This document shows, piece by piece, positions 1-8,100 of a DNA stretch of 64,000 nucleotides. A program made the translations under genes and the position numbers. The notes beneath the pieces were generated by a model. The model worked only from the letters and a program-made list of their open reading frames with translations, was not told the origin of the DNA and ran no database searches. Position 1 is the first letter of the stretch. Each line of letters opens with the position of its first letter. Source of the stretch: JAWXCB01 sp034440455 (lineage in GTDB: Bacteria > Bacteroidota > Bacteroidia > Chitinophagales > CAIOSU01); the NCBI GenBank assembly GCA_034440455.1, contig JAWXCB010000054.1, forward strand, positions 62,001-126,000, written 5' to 3'.

Positions 1-552
1 CAACACAGTTACTGTATCAGAATCTTCTTTGGGATACTGACCGAGTTCAATCAACTGCTGAAACAACTCATCGTTGTTGGTCATGTTGAAATTGCCCGCC
101 AGTAATAGGTTGCGCGTCATCCAGTTGTTTGTGCGCAACACGGGATGACATTGTTCAATACTGTTTTTCCCATGTGTGCCATAGCGCAAATGACCAAGCA
201 GCACTTCTCCCACAAATTTCATATTGTCTTTCAGCCATGGTAAGTCGTGTGATTTTTCCGGGTTATTTTTCTCCAACTCCACAAGGGGCGCCAACACAGC
301 ATGAAAAACATCGGCAATCGGCTTTGATGAATTGGAGCGCTCGCGGTGGATGTAGGGATGCCCGGGCTTTTGGTCAAGGGTAATTGCCGCTATGCCTGCT
401 CCGTCCTGCCCGCGGTTATGCTGCTTCTCCATGAGCAAATACAACTTATTTAAGCCATAGAGCAGCGTACCGTATTTTTTCTGGTAAAACTCCAGCGGTT
501 TCAGCAGCCTGATAAGGGCAACTCCGCATTCGTGTTTGATTGCATCACTCAT
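1..552 (-). CDS. purF: Amidophosphoribosyltransferase (PurF), 5' part; runs off the window
   Basis: The frame is open for 184 codons from ATG at 552 to the window edge, so only the N-terminal glutamine amidotransferase half is present. Seen: a short propeptide MSDAIKHE followed by Cys9, the expected N-terminal nucleophile after processing; the class II (Ntn) amidotransferase motifs RGQDGAG, GHLRYGTHG and LAGNFN follow in order. This matches the long Bacteroidota form of the enzyme, which makes 5-phosphoribosylamine from PRPP and glutamine in the first step of purine synthesis. The phosphoribosyltransferase domain would lie outside the window, so another enzyme sharing this amidotransferase domain cannot be fully excluded. 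Confidence 0.85.
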   Translation of the reverse strand, partial: MSDAIKHECGVALIRLLKPLEFYQKKYGTLLYGLNKLYLLMEKQHNRGQDGAGIAAITLDQKPGHPYIHRERSNSSKPIADVFHAVLAPLVELEKNNPEKSHDLPWLKDNMKFVGEVLLGHLRYGTHGKNSIEQCHPVLRTNNWMTRNLLLAGNFNMTNNDELFQQLIELGQYPKEDSDTVTVL

Positions 553-647
553 GGTACAAGAAGGATGTAAAGTTAGCCAATGACGGCTGATAAACGCGGA
601 GCATACATAAGAGGTTCAGTGGATTCTTATGTTTTTGATAATTAGAG

Positions 648-719
648 TAGTCCCGGCAGGAATCGAACCTGCATTTAAAGTTTAGGAAACTTCCGTTCTA
701 TCCATTGAACTACGGGACC
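648..719 (-). tRNA. tRNA-Arg (anticodon CCT)
   Basis: Read on the minus strand, a 72-nt cloverleaf folds. The 7-bp acceptor is GGTCCCG paired with CGGGACT (one G-U), the discriminator is A, and the D arm contains AGTTCAATGGATAGAA. The anticodon stem GAAGT/ACTTT encloses the loop TTCCTAA, giving anticodon CCT (plus-strand agg at 684-686), and the T arm is GCAGG-TTCGAAT-CCTGC. CCA is not encoded. It should read AGG codons. A consensus promoter box lies 12 nt upstream. Confidence 0.95.
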
Positions 720-731
720 AAAAATCTGCTA

Positions 732-757
732 CAAATTTAGAGAATCTTCTGACCAGA
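732..757 (-). promoter_or_regulatory. Promoter of tRNA-Arg
   Basis: TAAATTTG at 739-732 on the minus strand is an exact match to the Bacteroidota -7 consensus TAnnTTTG, 12 nt before the mature tRNA. A T-rich stretch (TTTTTC) about 17 nt further upstream could serve as the -33 element. The same box is retained in the duplicated copy (929-922). Confidence 0.6.
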
Positions 758-786
758 AAAATCTCTGGCTATTTAGAATTTGTTTA

Positions 787-908
787 GCGAACCTGCATTT
801 AAAGTTTAGGAAACTTCTGTTCCCCGCCCGACCGAACGGAGAGATTATACTGAAATTAAGGGCAACTCAATCGGTCGTTCGGGCGGGTATCCATTGAACT
901 ACAGGACC
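787..908 (-). pseudogene. Decayed tandem copy of tRNA-Arg(CCT), interrupted and 3'-truncated
   Basis: The minus strand repeats the tRNA-Arg sequence from its 5' end (TGGTCCTGTAGTTCAATGG) through the anticodon arm to the T loop. The copy stops there: the 3' half of the T stem and the 3' acceptor strand are missing. One acceptor base differs (GGTCCTG instead of GGTCCCG). The D arm is split by a 65-bp inverted-repeat insertion at 823-887. The upstream promoter region is duplicated too (911-946 resembles 721-757), so a tandem duplication of roughly 90 bp came first and the insertion came later. It cannot form a working tRNA. Confidence 0.85.
823..887. mobile_element. 65-bp inverted-repeat mini-element inside the tRNA pseudogene
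   Basis: Comparison with the intact tRNA at 648-719 defines the insert exactly: it separates GTTC from TATCCATTG in the D arm. It begins CCCGCCCGA and ends TCGGGCGGG, a perfect 9-bp terminal inverted repeat; imperfect complementarity (CCGAACGG against TCGGTCG) continues inward. The roughly 30-bp centre is AT-rich and has no ORF. No clear target-site duplication is visible. The size and ends fit a MITE- or REP-like palindromic element. Its mobilising enzyme is not in the window. Confidence 0.7.
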
Positions 909-955
909 AAAAATCAGCCCGCAAATTTAGAGAATCTTCTGACGGGAAGAAACGC

Positions 956-2197
956 TTACAACTTATGCAGCAAGGTTGTGGAAGACTGACCTCCTGTCTT
1001 TATCTGAAGCAGATAAACTCCTTTTTCCAAGTCGCTGATATTAAGATGTATTTCTTTTGAAGAAAAAATTTCCTGTTTCACCGATTTTCCCACCGCATCA
1101 AAAATTTCCACTTCGACTTTCTCCTTTCCAACCTGACTTTCAATTCTGATTGTCACTTTATCAGAAGCCGGATTCGGGTAAACCGAAACCAAGTTCTTCA
1201 CAGAAATATTATTCCTGATTCCCACCGCTGAGGAATCACAAATCGTATGTTTTGAAACAAAATCCAACACGAACGCAGTCATAAGGTTTCTCTTTGAAGT
1301 ATTATTTTCCCACGGCACATGTAAGTCACCCGGGAAGGTGAGGAGGGTATCTTCCGTTCCGATTTGTGCGCACCAACTATGAATTGCTCCGCTGCCGCAG
1401 AGGTCAACAAGATTATCAAGAAACGAGTACAGCACATTACCACAATTGTAAGGCACGGTGGGATCACTGTTTCCATGACAACTCACAATCGGCATATCGT
1501 CTGCGCCTATCCATTGGAGGATGTTAATGCCGCCTGCGAGATTAATTACTCCGCTCACTGCTGATGAGTAGCCCGGATTGCCACTATTGCCATCTATACC
1601 ACCGCCTTGCGCCACGATTGGTTTGATGTGCGCAGGCAATTCTGCGGTATCGTTGACGAATGCTGCATGCAGCGCAGTAATCGCTCCGGCTGAGTTTCCG
1701 CCCACCCAAATCTGGTTTGGGTCAATACGTAATTCGTTTAATGTCGCTGCATCTTTTTTGAAATAGCGCACAGACGCTTTCATGTCGCCCACGGCTTTCA
1801 GCGCTATCGCAAGCGCATTAAGAGAATCAAGCAAGTCTGGCTGGCTGTTAGCAAGGCGATAATCAATGGATGCCGAAACGTATCCCCGCTTGGCAAACAG
1901 TTCGCACATCGTTGTGCAGGTGCTTTCCGTTCTGTCGCCCTGATAGAATGTTCCTCCATGCGCCATGATAATCACAGGGCGTTTGGCAAACGTGTCGCCA
2001 TCGGGTTGATAAATATCCATTTTCAGCGTGTCGCCATCCCCCGGACGCACGGTATAGACATCCGTATATTGCACGGTTGTTTTAGTGAAGCCGCTGAAAA
2101 TTTCGGTTTCATATCTGCCATTGCAATTTTGCGCAAGCGCTGTATGAACTGTTGCAGGTAAAAGAAAAATCAACAGTGAAAAAAAAGTGTTTCTCAT
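956..2197 (-). CDS. Secreted alpha/beta-hydrolase (esterase/lipase-like) with T9SS sorting domain
   Basis: 413 aa. A signal peptide covers residues 1-23 (ending TALAQ). An alpha/beta-hydrolase domain follows at about 30-315, with oxyanion-hole HGG at 80-82, nucleophile elbow GNSAG with Ser169, and probable catalytic Asp245 (GNSDPT) and His293 (GDLH). This is the HGG type of the carboxylesterase/feruloyl-esterase superfamily. A T9SS type A domain begins near VYPNP (339) and ends in the usual short hydrophobic/basic tail. The protein is expected to cross the outer membrane by T9SS and hydrolyse an ester outside the cell; the substrate is unknown. The gene stands alone between the tRNA region and an unknown gene on the same strand. 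Confidence 0.85.
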   Translation of the reverse strand: MRNTFFSLLIFLLPATVHTALAQNCNGRYETEIFSGFTKTTVQYTDVYTVRPGDGDTLKMDIYQPDGDTFAKRPVIIMAHGGTFYQGDRTESTCTTMCELFAKRGYVSASIDYRLANSQPDLLDSLNALAIALKAVGDMKASVRYFKKDAATLNELRIDPNQIWVGGNSAGAITALHAAFVNDTAELPAHIKPIVAQGGGIDGNSGNPGYSSAVSGVINLAGGINILQWIGADDMPIVSCHGNSDPTVPYNCGNVLYSFLDNLVDLCGSGAIHSWCAQIGTEDTLLTFPGDLHVPWENNTSKRNLMTAFVLDFVSKHTICDSSAVGIRNNISVKNLVSVYPNPASDKVTIRIESQVGKEKVEVEIFDAVGKSVKQEIFSSKEIHLNISDLEKGVYLLQIKTGGQSSTTLLHKL

Positions 2198-2245
2198 GGT
2201 GTACTGAATTATTGGGTTTGTAATTTGAAACTTGAATATTGTAAT

Positions 2246-2782
2246 TTATTTATCACCACCTTCGCCTTTAAACTGGTCGTTCTTGTTTTTGAAAAGGACA
2301 TTGAAGGTAGTTAAACTGCCGTAAATTCTTGTGACATATTGTTGCAGGTTCACTTTGTCTTCGTCTGTAAGTGTTTTGTGCGCGTTAATCTGCTGCTCCA
2401 ACACGCGCAGGCGGTCGCGCAGCATCACGATTTTGTGGAAGAAAACTTCCAGTGGAATTTCCTTCGATTGCAGGCTGGTGTCAGAAGGTTGCAAAACCAT
2501 TTTCCCGCCAATCCAACGGTCGCCCAGCGGAACCACTTCGTCAAAATCTACAAAGCGTTTCAACACATTTTCCAATGCGGTTTCAACTGCTTCAATGCTT
2601 AATGATGAGTCAGAAGTTGCCGCTTCAATTACTTCTATGCCAGCGTAGCTTCTTGAAATTTCTTTGTCTCCGATGTTGCGGAAAAAGATTTTGTAGGATT
2701 CCAAATCCATTCCGCAAATGACACCATCGCCAAATGCTTCATGTTTCACACGCGAGCCGATTCCAAGATTAGGGTTTGCCAT
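2246..2782 (-). CDS. Conserved hypothetical protein with an N-terminal small beta-barrel (PcrA/UvrD C-terminus-like) motif
   Basis: 178 aa, no signal peptide or membrane segment. Residues 8-50 (GSRVKHEAFGDGVICG and following) resemble the Tudor-like 'V.H..FG.G.V' barrel found at the C-terminus of PcrA/UvrD helicases, where it contacts RNA polymerase or nucleic acid. Residues about 60-178 are helical, with a coiled-coil-like stretch (FHKIVMLRDRLRVLEQQINAHK). There is no catalytic motif. A role in transcription or DNA binding is only a guess. Two copies of a 14-bp repeat sit immediately upstream of the start. Confidence 0.65.
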   Translation of the reverse strand: MANPNLGIGSRVKHEAFGDGVICGMDLESYKIFFRNIGDKEISRSYAGIEVIEAATSDSSLSIEAVETALENVLKRFVDFDEVVPLGDRWIGGKMVLQPSDTSLQSKEIPLEVFFHKIVMLRDRLRVLEQQINAHKTLTDEDKVNLQQYVTRIYGSLTTFNVLFKNKNDQFKGEGGDK

Positions 2783-2817
2783 TTCAGTTTACAGTTTGTG
2801 GTTTTCAGTTTACAGTT
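2783..2817. repeat. Two direct copies of a 14-bp repeat at the 5' end of the 178-aa gene
   Basis: TTCAGTTTACAGTT occurs at 2783-2796 and again at 2804-2817, a 21-bp period. The first copy touches the start codon of the downstream minus-strand gene. Similar GTAAACTGAAA simple repeats are common in Bacteroidota intergenic DNA. No function is inferred. Confidence 0.7.
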
Positions 2818-2917
2818 CCGCACAAGTTCAAGAACCGTAAACTTTTTTTAGGAAGCGAAAATTAACAGATTTACCTGCAATTTATCCTATTCATCATTTA
2901 ATCAGGCAAATCACAGT

Positions 2918-3484
2918 TCAGACAATTTCTTTATAGCAAAAACAATCTGCGAGATGGTCGTTCACCATGCCGGTTGCCTGCATGAAAGCATAACAGATCG
3001 TGGTGCCGCAGAAATTGAATCCGCGTTTTTTCATGTCTTTACTCATCGCGTCTGATTCTTTGCTGCTGGCAGGAATCTGCTTCTGCTGCTTCCACTTGTT
3101 GTGAATGGTTTTGCAGTTGGTGAACTGCCAGATGTATTTATCAAAACTGCCAAACTCCTCCTGCGTTTTCAAAAATGCTTTTGCATTTCTCACGGATGAA
3201 TCTACTTTTAACCTGTTACGGATGATGCCCTCATCTTGCATTAAAGCATTTAGTTTATTTGCATTGTAGCAGGCGATTTTTTTAGCATCAAAATTGTCAA
3301 AAGCCTTGCGAAAGTTTTCGCGCTTGCGCAGGATGGTGCTCCAACTTAACCCCGCCTGAAAACCATCGAGTATCACCGCTTCAAACAACTTTCGGTCATC
3401 ATGATTGGGGCGACCCCACTCGTGGTCATGGTAAGACACCATCAGCGGGTCGGTGCCGCACCAGAGGCAGCGTTGTTTTTCCAT
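2918..3484 (-). CDS. tag: DNA-3-methyladenine glycosylase I
   Basis: 188 aa, the usual length of Tag. It excises 3-methyladenine from alkylated DNA to start base-excision repair. Seen: the N-terminal CLWCG and YHDHEWG motifs, the LFEAVILDGFQAGLSW helix carrying Glu35 (equivalent to the active-site Glu38 of E. coli Tag), and C-terminal GMVNDHLADCFC. The structural zinc ligands are recognisable as Cys6, His19, His177 and Cys181. It is a monocistronic-looking minus-strand gene. Confidence 0.95.
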   Translation of the reverse strand: MEKQRCLWCGTDPLMVSYHDHEWGRPNHDDRKLFEAVILDGFQAGLSWSTILRKRENFRKAFDNFDAKKIACYNANKLNALMQDEGIIRNRLKVDSSVRNAKAFLKTQEEFGSFDKYIWQFTNCKTIHNKWKQQKQIPASSKESDAMSKDMKKRGFNFCGTTICYAFMQATGMVNDHLADCFCYKEIV

Positions 3485-3517
3485 AGATTGAGTTGATGCT
3501 TAAAGTTATATACAGGC

Positions 3518-5140
3518 CTACTCCTTCACCACCTTCTTCACAATCCTCTCACCGTTGGCGATTACTTCAATTAAATAAACACCGTTTGGCAGGTAATTTA
3601 AATCGAGCATTTTTGTGTAGGGGCTGGCGAGGTTGGTTTCCTGCCTGCGGAATAGCACCTGACCTTGTATGTTGCTGATGGTGAAAGATGCTTCGCGCAC
3701 GGTTGGGTTTTGCAGCGTGATGGCAATATCTGTTGAGAAAGGATTGGGATAGGCAATGACATCAGCATCTTTATCCAAATCGGAAATATTATCAGAAATT
3801 TCCCAGCAGAATTTTACTATCCAATAGTCATTTGTTGAATCAGAAACTCCTCTATTGGGTTCAGTAACATATCCACCTGCTTCTGTAACGGACGTAGCTA
3901 TAACATAACATCCATCAAAGGTTTGAAAAGCTTTTCCAAAAAGTTGACCGTCTGGTGAAAAAATAGTTTTATCCCACTGTTTATTTCCACTCGAGTCAAT
4001 TTTTAATATCCAAGTTTGGCTAATTCCTAAATTATCTTCAGATTTATCCGGACCTGATGGACCTTGTATCTCGCACGTTATCAGGAATCCTCCATCAAAA
4101 GTTGACGCAACGCCATTAACAACACCAATTCCACCCTTATAACCTCTATCCCAAATTTTATTTCCATTCCCGTCAATTTTTAATAGCCACTGCGATCCGG
4201 GATTTGATATATTCCCACTTAAAGTTGAGTTTGATTTTCCACCGATAAAGTAGCCGCCATCCATCGAATTAATGGCGTAGGAAGTATATTCCCCACCAGT
4301 GCCACCGTAGGTTTTGTCCCATTGCTTATTGCCCATCGAATCAATTTTTAAAATCCAGAAATCTCCAAATCCCCACCTATTTTGCGTTTTATCCCCGCTA
4401 CTATCGGAGGCTGAATAGCAACCCAAAACATATCCTCCATCATCTGCAATCACAATGCTAAAGATGCCATCTTGGTTTGTTCCTCCATATCGCTTATCCC
4501 ATTGCTTGTTGCCAAACTCATCAACTTTCACGAGCCAGCCATCATCGTAAAAATGAGTCGGGTCCCAATTTTCTTCCGTTTTATCTCCTCCGATACCTGA
4601 ATTAGAATAACCTCCGAAAATGTAGCCTCCATCACTTGTTTGCTGCAATGCCCAAAGGTTTTCACCATCTGTTCCACCAAATCGCTTATCCCACTGTTTA
4701 TTTCCTAACGAATCAACCTTTACAATCCAGTAATCTCCACCTCCCCAAAATGGTTGCGTTTTATCTCCGCTTATTTCTGAATTTGAAATTCCTCCAAGTA
4801 TATATCCGTTATCTGGGGTGTGCCGTAAAACATGGAGTGTTTCATTCCCTGCCCCTCCAAACCGTTTATCCCATTGCTTGTTTCCATTTGAATCAATTTT
4901 TACAATCCAATAATCCTGATCCCCTTGCGAAGATTGGGTTTTATCTCCGCCAATGCCGGAATATGAATCACCACCTAAAATATATCCTCCGTCTGAAGTT
5001 TGTGCAAAAGAAAAAAACCAGTCAATCCCTGTTCCACCAAATCGTTTATCCCATTTTTTAGTAAATACTTCCTGTGCATGAACAGAAGGGGTAAATGAAA
5101 CAGATAGAAGAATTATTGTCAGGGTATTTTTCGTTGTCAT
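3518..5140 (-). CDS. T9SS-exported repeat protein with KQWDKRFGG repeats
   Basis: 540 aa from ATG at 5140, which gives a clean signal peptide (MTTKNTLTIILLSVSFTPSVHAQ); the frame extends 10 codons further but overlaps the upstream gene's end. The body has seven repeats of about 55-65 residues, each opening with [KI]xWDKRFGGTG-like sequence and continuing TSDGGYILGGYS..GGDKT....DYWIVKID. This is a repeat-propeller pattern seen in secreted Bacteroidota proteins. A T9SS type A domain (about 455-540, VIAYPNPFSTD onward) ends in VKKVVKE. The gene starts 2 nt after the stop of the GH16-like gene, so the two are probably cotranscribed. Role unknown; a surface or extracellular binding protein is likely. 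Confidence 0.85.
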   Translation of the reverse strand: MTTKNTLTIILLSVSFTPSVHAQEVFTKKWDKRFGGTGIDWFFSFAQTSDGGYILGGDSYSGIGGDKTQSSQGDQDYWIVKIDSNGNKQWDKRFGGAGNETLHVLRHTPDNGYILGGISNSEISGDKTQPFWGGGDYWIVKVDSLGNKQWDKRFGGTDGENLWALQQTSDGGYIFGGYSNSGIGGDKTEENWDPTHFYDDGWLVKVDEFGNKQWDKRYGGTNQDGIFSIVIADDGGYVLGCYSASDSSGDKTQNRWGFGDFWILKIDSMGNKQWDKTYGGTGGEYTSYAINSMDGGYFIGGKSNSTLSGNISNPGSQWLLKIDGNGNKIWDRGYKGGIGVVNGVASTFDGGFLITCEIQGPSGPDKSEDNLGISQTWILKIDSSGNKQWDKTIFSPDGQLFGKAFQTFDGCYVIATSVTEAGGYVTEPNRGVSDSTNDYWIVKFCWEISDNISDLDKDADVIAYPNPFSTDIAITLQNPTVREASFTISNIQGQVLFRRQETNLASPYTKMLDLNYLPNGVYLIEVIANGERIVKKVVKE

Positions 5141-5142
5141 GT

Positions 5143-8100
5143 TTACAACTTCACAAGTTTTCCTGCACACATGGTATCTCTGTTAATCAGTATTTTGTAG
5201 AAATAAAATCCCTTTTGAATGCCTGCTGTATTCCATTCATGCGCATATTTGCCTCCGGCCATAACTTCATTTGCTTTGTAAATACACTTCCCGTTTAAAT
5301 CCTCAATAGCTATTTGAACAGTTGAATTCTCTATTAAATTATCAATAATTATTGTAACTGCGTTTTCTGATGGATTGGGATAAACCACAACCTCAAGTTC
5401 GTTTGTTGTATCCCCAAATATTATTTCACCATTATTCCAATTTGAAGAAGTATCATCAGCGTTGCTAATCTTATAAGCACCATACTCCGGACCTAAATGG
5501 CTTTCGGGACAAACCAAAGGATAATCAGCGTTGACCCAATCCACCGCATAAAGGTAGCCATCTGTTTTGCTAACGTAGAATAGTTTACCCAAACTTTCGG
5601 ATTCAACTGCAATGGGACCAGATACTAAATCTCCAAAATAATCTAAAGGCGTTTTATTCCAATTCTCACGGCTAATTTCATTCCCATCGGCATCAAAACT
5701 CTGTTCCCCGTCATTAAAATAGTACCACACCTTTTCGTCACGTTCCTTTACAAACAGTATGTTTTTATCATGGTTCAAGGTAAGGTAGGAATTTACAAGA
5801 TTGCAGTCCGCGCAAATGTTGTAATAGTCAGCGCAAACGAAGTCATTATTTTGATGAAAAGGCGGTACATTATGATTTCCCAGTTTCACCACGCCAGCAG
5901 GGTTCGCAGAGTTGAAATTCCACGGGTAATAATATAATGACCTTTGTAAGGGCGCTGAAGTTGCAATGAAAAAAATGCAGGAGTTGATTTCATCTAACTC
6001 AAGATGAAATGTGAGGTTTCCTGGCAGGTCAACTACGGGCGTGGGTATTTTTTGCCATGAAGTAAGAACTACGTTTGGCAAATAGAGTTGCCGCAAGTTG
6101 TATTGATTGTCAACGTAAAAGGCTAATGTTCCGGATTTATTCACTACAACGGGTGCACCCAACCCACCGGGCGAGTCAAGAGAAATTTTCCATTTGCGCG
6201 CACCGGGTTCCCATACCCATAAATGGTGGTCGGTGCCTTTGTAATACACCAAACCTGTGGAAGTAACCGAAATGTAGCCCGCGCAGTTGGCAATATAATT
6301 TCCTTGGTAAATATGATCAAATGCCTGATGCACCGTCCAAGTATTATTATCTTTCTTAAGATACATGAGTTCATTTCCAGTTCCCTGATAGTAAACTAAG
6401 TCTTCGTTCACGGCTGTTAAAAAATCTTTTACGTTTCCGATACCTGATGTTATAACCCTTTGTTCTGTCCAATCATTATTACTAATGAATGAAACGTAGG
6501 CAACATTTGGATTTGCCTTATTCTGATGAAATACTTTAACATCGTTACCTGAGCCAATCGTTGCTATGCGGCTATAGGGGGAAACTGTATAATAGGAAGC
6601 TTTTTTTGGCAGATTATAATTAGTGGTATTTGCATTCGGATTTTCCAATGTTAATGGTACATCATTCTGCAAATTTTGCAAAGTAGGCGGTCTGATGGAT
6701 GGATTATTTCGCGGTTGATAATACCTGACATAATCTACTAAATATTCATAGGTATCTTCAACATCATCCAAAACTGCAAGATTGATATAGAGGCGAAGCA
6801 AGTTTGGCAACTGAGCAGGAAAGGGGTCTTGTGCATCCAGAAAAATAGACCATGTTTCTTTACCATCAACGAAAAATATTATTTGGTCATCAGAAACCAG
6901 AAGGCTAAACGTGTGCCAATCTTCAGTATAATCGCAGGGAGTTAACTTAAAAAATTGCTGACCACAATCCGTATCGCCAGTACTTGCTCTTGTAGCGTCA
7001 ATCCCTCCTGATTGTGTTCTATGATTATTAGGAGCTTCACTTAACCATCTGCTATCGTCAAAAATATCGAACTCGGTAACTCCGCTGAATATCCAAAATG
7101 CAGGCCATGCTCCGGTACCGGGCATTTTACATCTGATTTCGAATAAAGCAGGTGTTGCAACACTGTAATGTTCTTTGCTTCCAAGCATACCCGACCTGTA
7201 TGTAAAACTTCTATTCGGAGTGCAAGTTGGAATAAACGGAGTTGTTAGTTTGGTGGCAGCTAAACGCACCATGCCATTAACAAATGACACCTCCCCTGAA
7301 CTACCTATATCATCATTACTAAAGTTGTAATACTGCCGTTCAGTAACGCCATGAACGTGGTTGTCACAGTTTGCCGACAAGCAACCGGGGTCATCGCAAT
7401 AGTTCAATGCCCATTTAAGTTGAAAATCTGGATGGGCGGCTGGCAATGTGGGCGTTAACGAAGTATTGTAATTAAACTCATCACTTAAATCCGATTGTAA
7501 TTCCCACTGGCTCTTATCCAATAGACCTGCGCTCAATAATGGGTATGCTAACCTTGCACCTGTTCTTTTCGTTTTACTTACTTTTCCTGTTTCATTATGC
7601 CTGCTGCGCAGGTATATCGCGGTATCTTTTCCGGCATCAAGGTAAAAGCTGATTGTGGCGGGCGAGGCAAGAATTTCAGAATCATCAAAATCAGGGTTAA
7701 ACGCCCACTCGATTTGGTTGCCGCCTGCGCCTGCATAAATGCTGTCAAACACAAACTCAAGCTTTTGCTGTGTGTCAACTACCGCATATTGCGCTTCGGG
7801 CGGCTCGGGCGCGGCAATCTCAGTAATAGTTACAGAGTAGTCATTTGTTTTTGTCCCGCATGAGGGCAATCCTTTGGCAACAGCGCGTATCGTAAAATCA
7901 GAAGTTACATTGCTGATGCATCCGGTAAGCGAATCTATATCTGCGCTGCCGCTGTGTATTTTATAAATAAGGCTTGTGCTGTTTTCTGCCGCTGCAAAAT
8001 AACATATGCTGTCGTCAACATGCACAAACGTATCGCCCTCAATAAACACGGGCGTTCCAACAGAATCAATCGCCCGAATCACGTAGCTCAAGTCAATAAT

